In this document: positions 1 through 3,835 of the stretch, in pieces
Position numbering within the stretch: position 1 is the first letter of the stretch
How the letters are laid out: each line of letters begins with the position of its first letter
Assembly (NCBI GenBank): GCA_021790415.1
Contig: JAJYDZ010000047.1
Coordinates: 1-8,759 of the forward strand
Source of the DNA: Thermoplasmata archaeon
GTDB lineage: Archaea; Thermoplasmatota; Thermoplasmata; Thermoplasmatales; Thermoplasmataceae
Direction of reading: 5' to 3'
Length of the DNA stretch: 8,759 nt
Translations under genes and position numbers: made by a program
Notes under the pieces: model-generated
The model's database searches: none
Told to the model about the DNA's origin: nothing
The model's input: the letters and a program-made list of their open reading frames with translations, nothing else

Positions 1-289
1 TACTTTCATAATTTACAGAATCAAGGTATTCATGGAATGCAGTTATCTTATTCAAAATACCCTGACTTTGAACAATATTTTTCATGACCTCGGCTTTGTT
101 TAATCCAATATGGGATATTCCAAAGAGTGTCTGCCTTTCCAGATTGCTCTTTTCTATATTATCGCCGTCTACTATTCTAATCTCTTTTATTCCATGCCTT
201 GAAAGCAGGAGGGATACCAGACTGGAATTCCCTCCAGCACCTATTATGGAAACTGATATTTTGGGCTTAGAGGTCGCTTTCCCAGTCAT
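1..289 (-). CDS. ThiF/MoeB/E1-like adenylyltransferase, N-terminal part (runs off left edge)
   Basis: About 96 residues are visible, from an ATG at 289-287; the C-terminus lies beyond position 1. The family (ThiF, MoeB, archaeal UbaA, E1) uses ATP to adenylate the C-terminal glycine of a ubiquitin-like sulfur carrier or modifier. The visible part fits its Rossmann nucleotide-binding domain: a hydrophobic strand ending in GAGGNSS (about residues 17-23; usual form GAGGLGS), then IRIVDGDNIEKSNLERQTLF (about 38-57), which matches the family signature vDxDxVexSNLxRQ including the ATP-contacting Asp and Arg. The zinc Cys pairs and catalytic Cys of the family would lie outside the window, so ThiF, MoeB, UbaA and inactive paralogues cannot be told apart. 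N instead of L and S instead of G in the glycine loop are small departures from consensus. In-frame stop TAA at 322-320 limits upstream extension and no ATG, GTG or TTG lies between. It is divergent from the dehydrogenase at 432. Confidence 0.85.
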   Translation of the reverse strand, partial: MTGKATSKPKISVSIIGAGGNSSLVSLLLSRHGIKEIRIVDGDNIEKSNLERQTLFGISHIGLNKAEVMKNIVQSQGILNKITAFHEYLDSVNYES

Positions 290-309
290 AAATAGAGATT
301 GTAATTTAT

Positions 310-317
310 AATAATAG
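310..317 (-). promoter_or_regulatory. TATA-like box for the ThiF-like gene
   Basis: On the minus strand the sequence reads CTATTATT, followed by ATAAATT. Its centre is about 25 bases before the ATG at 289, so transcription should start at or next to the start codon, giving a leaderless mRNA. The same octamer precedes the gene at 3695. No Shine-Dalgarno sequence is seen. Assigned by position and AT content only. Confidence 0.45.
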
Positions 318-402
318 GATTACTGACTTATCAGGTTAAAATTAAAACCAATAAATTTCACTTAAGGTTAACCCTCAATACTGCTGTATCCAGTTGATGA
401 AG

Positions 403-411
403 AATATATAT
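403..411 (+). promoter_or_regulatory. TATA box for the MDR dehydrogenase gene
   Basis: AATATATAT, preceded by a purine-rich GATGAAG that could act as the TFB-responsive element. The centre is 25 bases before the ATG at 432, which predicts a leaderless transcript. The 142-base gap between the divergent genes (290-431) holds this box, the opposite-strand box at 310-317, and nothing else recognised. Confidence 0.6.
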
Positions 412-431
412 GAGACTGTCATCATACATTC

Positions 432-1445
432 ATGAAAGCAGCTTTTCTTAAAGAGATTGGTAAAGATCTGGTAATAGAAGATTTTACTATTAGCGATCCC
501 CAATCAGAACAGGTTACAATTGAACAAGATATTACTGGAATATGCTATCGTGATATTCTTGAAAAGGAAGGTTTTTTTCCAAGGATGAAACCTCCAATTA
601 TCCCCGGACATGAAATCTCCGGGATTATTAATAAAGTAGGAGAGGGCGTTAGAGAGTTCAAAGCAGGAGAAAGAGTTGCCAGTCTCATATACGAACCGTG
701 CGGTTTCTGTGAACAGTGTGTATCGGGTAGAGAAAATCTTTGTCCAAGGAAGAAAACCTATGGTGAAAATATAAACGGTTCGTATTCAAGATTTGTTAAT
801 GTTTCTCAGAGAAGTCTTGTTAGGGTACCTGACGGTGTTCCAAATGAACTGGCATCCATAGCTGCCTGCGTAACGGGAATGGTTTATCACGCCCTTGACT
901 CAGTTGGAGAGGCAGGTTACGGAACCCGTGTAGTCATAACGGGAGCAGGAGGAGGAGTTGGTTCGCATGCAATTCAGGTCGCCAAGGCAATTGGTGCTCA
1001 GGTTATTGCTGCAACCAGTTCAAAATGGAAGGAAGAAACTCTCTACAAACTTGGAGCCGATTTCGTTATTAATTCCTCAGAAGGATTTGACAAGGAGGTT
1101 AAAAAGATATGGCCTGATGGTTCTCAAATTGTTCTTGAAAATACCGGTAATGCAACATTTGCCTCATCGCTGAGGTCACTGGCTTTCGGTGGAAGAGTAA
1201 TTGTCATTGGAAACCTTGAACCAACACCGGTTCCACTCTCATTGGGAATGATTATTCTTAAAGGGAACAGAGTCGAAGGCACAATCAGTTCAACAAGAAA
1301 TGATTTGAGAAAGGCGCTTGATCTTTCAAAGAGAGGCCTCGTAAAGGAAGTAAAACATGATCAAAGGAAACTGGAAGAAGTAAACGAAGCCTTTACAGAT
1401 ATAAAAAATAAAAAAAATATAGGAAGAATAATGTTAAAACTTTAA
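432..1445 (+). CDS. Zinc-dependent MDR dehydrogenase/reductase, acryloyl-CoA reductase-like
   Basis: A 337-residue protein of normal length for the zinc-containing medium-chain dehydrogenase/reductase superfamily; soluble, no signal peptide. The GroES-like catalytic domain (about 1-155) carries the usual catalytic zinc positions Cys38 (GICYRD), His60-Glu61 (PGHE) and probably Cys146 (AACVTGM). A structural zinc loop has Cys90, Cys93, Cys96 and Cys104. The Rossmann domain has GAGGGVG at 171-177. The end of its second strand reads ATSSKWK (194-200), with no acidic residue, which favours NADPH over NADH. From memory, the motifs CYRD, FFPRMK, CVTGM and the GGRVIVIGN to ILKG stretch recall the Sulfolobus tokodaii acryloyl-CoA reductase of the 3-hydroxypropionate/4-hydroxybutyrate cycle more than ordinary alcohol dehydrogenases. 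That supports an enoyl-CoA or related NADPH reductase, but the substrate is inferred. Generic alcohol dehydrogenase is the alternative. It seems to be monocistronic. Confidence 0.9.
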   Translation: MKAAFLKEIGKDLVIEDFTISDPQSEQVTIEQDITGICYRDILEKEGFFPRMKPPIIPGHEISGIINKVGEGVREFKAGERVASLIYEPCGFCEQCVSGRENLCPRKKTYGENINGSYSRFVNVSQRSLVRVPDGVPNELASIAACVTGMVYHALDSVGEAGYGTRVVITGAGGGVGSHAIQVAKAIGAQVIAATSSKWKEETLYKLGADFVINSSEGFDKEVKKIWPDGSQIVLENTGNATFASSLRSLAFGGRVIVIGNLEPTPVPLSLGMIILKGNRVEGTISSTRNDLRKALDLSKRGLVKEVKHDQRKLEEVNEAFTDIKNKKNIGRIMLKL

Positions 1446-1501
1446 AACATTATTTGGAAATTGCAATGAATCAATCTTACAGTGCAAAGCTTAATATCCT
1501 A

Positions 1502-1509
1502 ATTTAAAT
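1502..1509 (+). promoter_or_regulatory. TATA box for the 52-residue protein gene
   Basis: ATTTAAAT, centred about 23.5 bases before the ATG at 1529, so the transcript would be leaderless. It lies in the 83-base gap after the dehydrogenase stop, which shows that the small gene can be transcribed independently. Confidence 0.5.
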
Positions 1510-1528
1510 CACGTTTTGGCTGATATCA

Positions 1529-1687
1529 ATGCAGGAATTAATTTGCAATATAGAATTTTCAAAGGAAGACAGCGAATTTATAGCAAAGTTGAGAACCGAG
1601 ATGGGAGGCCTGCGCGAATATACCGGTTCAACATTTGATGAGGTAATGAATCAAATAATGTTGGAACTGGAAGAAGAATTTTCATAA
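1529..1687 (+). CDS. Small acidic hypothetical protein, 52 residues
   Basis: An ATG-started frame of 52 codons ending in TAA at 1685-1687. I do not recognise the family. The protein is hydrophilic and acidic, begins MQELICNIEF and ends with a run of glutamates (LELEEEFS). The C-terminal half (about 33-52) is predicted amphipathic helix, and a short MGGLREYTGSTFDEV section in the middle looks like a conserved turn. There are no membrane segments, no zinc pattern (one Cys only) and no signal peptide. Support for a real gene comes from the well-placed TATA box at 1502-1509, from filling an otherwise empty 274-base gap on the same strand as its neighbours, and from a sensible protein-like composition. 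It could be a protein-interaction adaptor or a small nucleic-acid-associated protein, but neither can be shown. Confidence 0.6.
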   Translation: MQELICNIEFSKEDSEFIAKLRTEMGGLREYTGSTFDEVMNQIMLELEEEFS

Positions 1688-1707
1688 AGAGTTTGTACCA
1701 AAAATAA

Positions 1708-1716
1708 CATATTAAT
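1708..1716 (+). promoter_or_regulatory. TATA-like box for the surface protein gene
   Basis: CATATTAAT, centred about 23 bases before the TTG at 1735 but only about 8 bases before the TTG at 1720. Since the other promoters here lie 23-27 bases ahead of the start codon, its position favours 1735 as the true start. Confidence 0.4.
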
Positions 1717-1719
1717 CCA

Positions 1720-2895
1720 TTGGATCATTATTTATTGAAATACCTGCCATTCGTTAGTATTATAGTGGTAATTTGTGTCGTTTCCATTTCGGGAAATGCT
1801 TCATTTGGGGCAACGCCAGCAAAGGCTCCCAGTTTGGGTTTCTATGACAAGCCAGGATTGATGGTAAATATGGATGGCAATTCATTTAATATTACAGTTC
1901 CTTATGTTTATCTCCTTGAAGGAGGAATTCCATTCGTAGGGCTTTGGAATCAATCAAGTTGGAAATTATCAGAAAACGGAAAGTTAAACAGGTCTTATTC
2001 TTCCTTCGTTGAATTTTCTCCTCGCATTTACCTCATATTAACTGAGCTTAAGTTAATGTACACCAATGATAAGGGATTCCCAGTGGGTTTGAATTCATCA
2101 ATTCTTTTAGGAACAAACATTTCATTTAATCAGCCCCTCTATAATATAATATCAGAATATGATAATTATCTGGTAAAACAAATAAACAACCTCTCTTCAA
2201 ATTTAAGTAATCCGATTCTTCAAAATCTCAGTGGTTTACTCAATACCAATAACCATAATATTTATGAGATTCTTCAGAAATTAAGTTTCAGCGGACTGGT
2301 ATATGCCAATGTGACGCAGACTCATACTGATATCTCCATGAGTTCCTCATCCGCGGAGGACGGGAATAGTATTCAGATAAATTCCACAAATTCTTTGAAG
2401 GTAAGTTTTGCTGTTAATTTTGCTACGCATACTGTAGGGAATTCAACCCTCTTCATGTTTCAAAGGAGCTTCATAAATGGAGGTACCGGAGAAAGACAAA
2501 TTGAACACAGTAAAAAATCAGGAGATAGAGGGAGCAGTGTTTTCAACGGTTACCAGGTAAACCTTTCAAAAAATTTTCCGGTACTTTATCTATGGGGAAG
2601 TCAATTCACCGCAAACAACAATGATTTTAACTTATCATCATATCTTTCAATAAACGGAAAAAACATCGATACCATTTATTCTTTCAATATACCTAATGGT
2701 ACCAGAACATTTTATGAGGACCCATACCTTGTTTTTCCAAATGGCAATGTGGAAAATAATCTTACAATAACAAACATTGGGGCGTCTACCATAAACCTGA
2801 TTCTGAATAATTTCGAATACTTTGTTGGTGGGATATTCATCGGTGTTCTCTTCATCGGTGGAGGTTATACATATTATAAAAACAAAAGGGGATAA
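1720..2895 (+). CDS. Secreted, C-terminally membrane-anchored, sequon-rich surface protein
   Basis: Up to 391 residues; I do not recognise the family. Numbering is from the TTG at 1720. Residues about 8-24 form a hydrophobic signal sequence, followed by SFGATPA, a plausible cleavage region near 31. The C-terminus has one membrane helix (about 367-386) and then KNKRG, so the bulk should lie outside the cell with a basic tail inside. There are 16 Asn-X-Ser/Thr sequons, dense in the ectodomain, as expected of an N-glycosylated archaeal envelope protein. No Cys occurs after the signal region, and no protease or sugar-hydrolase motif was spotted. No ATG lies near the start: in-frame stop TAA is at 1705-1707, then TTG at 1720 or 1735. 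The 1735 start gives MKYLPF, a more typical basic signal-peptide n-region, and fits the TATA box at 1708-1716. I prefer 1735 but report the longer frame. Convergent with the winged-helix gene, 24 bases away. Confidence 0.8.
   Translation: MDHYLLKYLPFVSIIVVICVVSISGNASFGATPAKAPSLGFYDKPGLMVNMDGNSFNITVPYVYLLEGGIPFVGLWNQSSWKLSENGKLNRSYSSFVEFSPRIYLILTELKLMYTNDKGFPVGLNSSILLGTNISFNQPLYNIISEYDNYLVKQINNLSSNLSNPILQNLSGLLNTNNHNIYEILQKLSFSGLVYANVTQTHTDISMSSSSAEDGNSIQINSTNSLKVSFAVNFATHTVGNSTLFMFQRSFINGGTGERQIEHSKKSGDRGSSVFNGYQVNLSKNFPVLYLWGSQFTANNNDFNLSSYLSINGKNIDTIYSFNIPNGTRTFYEDPYLVFPNGNVENNLTITNIGASTINLILNNFEYFVGGIFIGVLFIGGGYTYYKNKRG
2878..2887 (-). terminator. Probable T-rich terminator for the winged-helix operon
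   Basis: On the minus strand CCCC is followed by TTTTGTTTTT, 33 bases past the TAG at 2922-2920. Archaeal termination relies on short T-runs, so this fits. It lies inside the 3' end of the convergent surface protein gene, so the two transcripts would overlap. Confidence 0.4.
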
Positions 2896-2919
2896 TCTGG
2901 TACAATAAATTCCTAATAC

Positions 2920-3420
2920 CTATTCAGAGTCCAGGAGATCAATAAGACTTTCTGCCAGTTCATTCAGGAATGATGTCTTTATCTTCTTTATGGCATTTCT
3001 AATTAAATCCGGAGAGACTATGCAAATTTCCTCATTATCCCATTTCAGAATGATTTCATCGACCAGTACTTTTACAGTAAGGTCAAAATCATCCTGATGG
3101 AGCTTTACCTTCCTTCTTAGTTGCTCAGGATCTTCGCATGAACTTCTCAAAAGTCTGAATATTATATCCCTGGATTTCTTATTTCTCAAGTGGTATGCTA
3201 TCTTATTCTCCAGAGCTGAGGCGTTTTCAGAAACAAAATATCTCTTGAATCTTCCATCTCTCTTTGATGAAATCTTCCCATTTTTTTCAAGCTGGTACAA
3301 ATGATATTCAAGTTGGCCAACAGCCATTTCAGTCTCTCTTTGAATGGCTCTAAAATGTAATCCAGGATTTCTGGACAACAGATCGATTATTTTATCCCGC
3401 TGGCCTTCTTTAGTATCCAC
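2920..3420 (-). CDS. Tandem winged-helix DNA-binding regulator
   Basis: 166 residues, starting with GTG at 3420-3418 and ending with TAG. Residues about 7-63 are a clear archaeal winged helix-turn-helix: helix RDKIIDLLSRNPG, then GLHFRAIQRET, a recognition helix around VGQLEYHLYQLEKNG, and a basic wing KISSKRDGRFKRYF. Residues about 79-135 (SRDIIFRLLRSS, a weaker helix-turn-helix, then DEIILKWDNEEICIVSP) look like a second, degenerate winged helix, a common two-domain layout in archaeal regulators. The acidic helical C-terminus (about 137-166) may dimerise. There is no membrane segment, so it should be cytoplasmic. The upstream membrane-protein gene ends only 8 bases before the GTG, and the GAGG overlapping its TGA stop is a suitable Shine-Dalgarno sequence, so the pair is probably translated from one mRNA. 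Its targets and whether it represses or activates are unknown. Confidence 0.85.
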   Translation of the reverse strand: MDTKEGQRDKIIDLLSRNPGLHFRAIQRETEMAVGQLEYHLYQLEKNGKISSKRDGRFKRYFVSENASALENKIAYHLRNKKSRDIIFRLLRSSCEDPEQLRRKVKLHQDDFDLTVKVLVDEIILKWDNEEICIVSPDLIRNAIKKIKTSFLNELAESLIDLLDSE

Positions 3421-3426
3421 GAAAAT

Positions 3427-3430
3427 CCTC
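3427..3430 (-). promoter_or_regulatory. Shine-Dalgarno sequence (GAGG) supporting the GTG start at 3420
   Basis: GAGG on the minus strand overlaps the TGA stop of the membrane-protein gene and lies 6 bases before the GTG. It is the only start codon in the window with a visible ribosome-binding site, as expected for an internal gene of an operon among otherwise leaderless transcripts. Confidence 0.5.
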
Positions 3431-3695
3431 AGTTACCTTTTAGTACTCCCAAATAAAATAAAATCATTACAAGCAGAAGGGCCACTTCGGGTATGATCAT
3501 AGAACCAAACCAATCCGGGCCAATGTTAAATGCAGGTAATACGGATATTAGGGTTGAAACAAAAATTATGAAAAAAGAGAGAAGCATATATTTGAATATT
3601 CTTACGCCTTTCCTAACCGCCAGTGACGAAACCAAAATAAGAAATAAATAAAATACGAGATTTACTCCTTCTATGAGCAATAGATCATATGACAT
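3429..3695 (-). CDS. Small three-helix membrane protein, partner of the winged-helix regulator
   Basis: 88 residues from an ATG at 3695-3693 to a TGA at 3431-3429. Three hydrophobic segments are seen, at about 9-27, 34-54 and 66-84, with a basic loop VRKGVRIFK between the first two, which by the positive-inside rule places that loop in the cytoplasm and the N-terminus outside. The loop between helices 2 and 3 contains PAFNIGPDWFG. There is no enzymatic motif. Small three-helix membrane proteins of this size beside winged-helix genes recur in archaea (the layout resembles haloarchaeal DUF7521-type proteins, recalled and not searched), so a role in sensing or in tethering the downstream regulator to the membrane is a reasonable inference. 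No alternative ATG, GTG or TTG lies in frame upstream before the stop at 3749-3747. Confidence 0.75.
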   Translation of the reverse strand: MSYDLLLIEGVNLVFYLFLILVSSLAVRKGVRIFKYMLLSFFIIFVSTLISVLPAFNIGPDWFGSMIIPEVALLLVMILFYLGVLKGN

Positions 3696-3717
3696 TTTTA
3701 TAGATTCATTAAGGGCA

Positions 3718-3725
3718 AATAATAG
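3718..3725 (-). promoter_or_regulatory. TATA-like box for the membrane protein/winged-helix operon
   Basis: CTATTATT on the minus strand, centred about 26 bases before the ATG at 3695, predicting a leaderless transcript of both genes. It is the same octamer as at 310-317. A better TATA box lies further upstream at 3789-3796 and could be an alternative promoter. Confidence 0.4.
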
Positions 3726-3772
3726 TTTTCCTCTATGAAACTTGCGTCATTTATTGAAATTTTTAATGGAAC

Positions 3773-3779
3773 AAAAAAA
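3773..3779 (-). terminator. T-run terminator after the helicase gene
   Basis: Seven consecutive T on the minus strand, 57 bases past the TAG of the helicase gene, within an AT-rich gap. Intrinsic archaeal termination at T-runs is established, and no hairpin is required. Confidence 0.4.
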
Positions 3780-3788
3780 TTTATCTCA

Positions 3789-3796
3789 CTTATATA
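3789..3796 (-). promoter_or_regulatory. Candidate second promoter, TATATAAG
   Basis: The minus strand reads GTGGTATATAAG, close to the archaeal TATA consensus. Transcription would begin near 3766-3769, just past the T-run at 3773-3779, giving the 88-residue membrane protein an untranslated leader of about 70 bases, or else a small RNA. No ribosome-binding site precedes that gene's ATG, so its use is uncertain. Confidence 0.3.
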
Positions 3797-3801
3797 CCAC
3801 C

Positions 3802-3815
3802 ATTTAAATTTAAAT
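3802..3815. repeat. Perfect 14-base AT palindrome
   Basis: ATTTAAATTTAAAT reads identically on both strands and lies 20 bases past the helicase stop codon, next to the TATA-like sequence at 3789-3796. It could be a binding site or simply AT-rich spacer. Confidence 0.5.
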
Positions 3816-3835
3816 ATAAGGTAGACCCAGGAAAA

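Noticed and set aside
84..311. Plus-strand open frame of 75 residues
   Set aside because: It lies opposite the ThiF-like gene, whose family signature is unmistakable, and has no recognisable protein character.
290..431. RNA gene or riboswitch between the divergent genes
   Set aside because: No stable long stem and no tRNA features were seen; the gap is accounted for by two back-to-back promoters.
958..1173. Second open frame inside the dehydrogenase gene
   Set aside because: It overlaps the conserved Rossmann domain in another frame; a shadow.
3735..3824. 29-codon plus-strand frame (MKLASFIEIF...) in the gap before the helicase stop
   Set aside because: No TATA box at suitable distance and no ribosome-binding site; the AT-rich gap readily gives short frames by chance.
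3760..3835. AT-rich stretch as a replication origin
   Set aside because: No repeated origin-recognition boxes and no cdc6/orc gene nearby; the AT content is adequately explained by a terminator and promoter.
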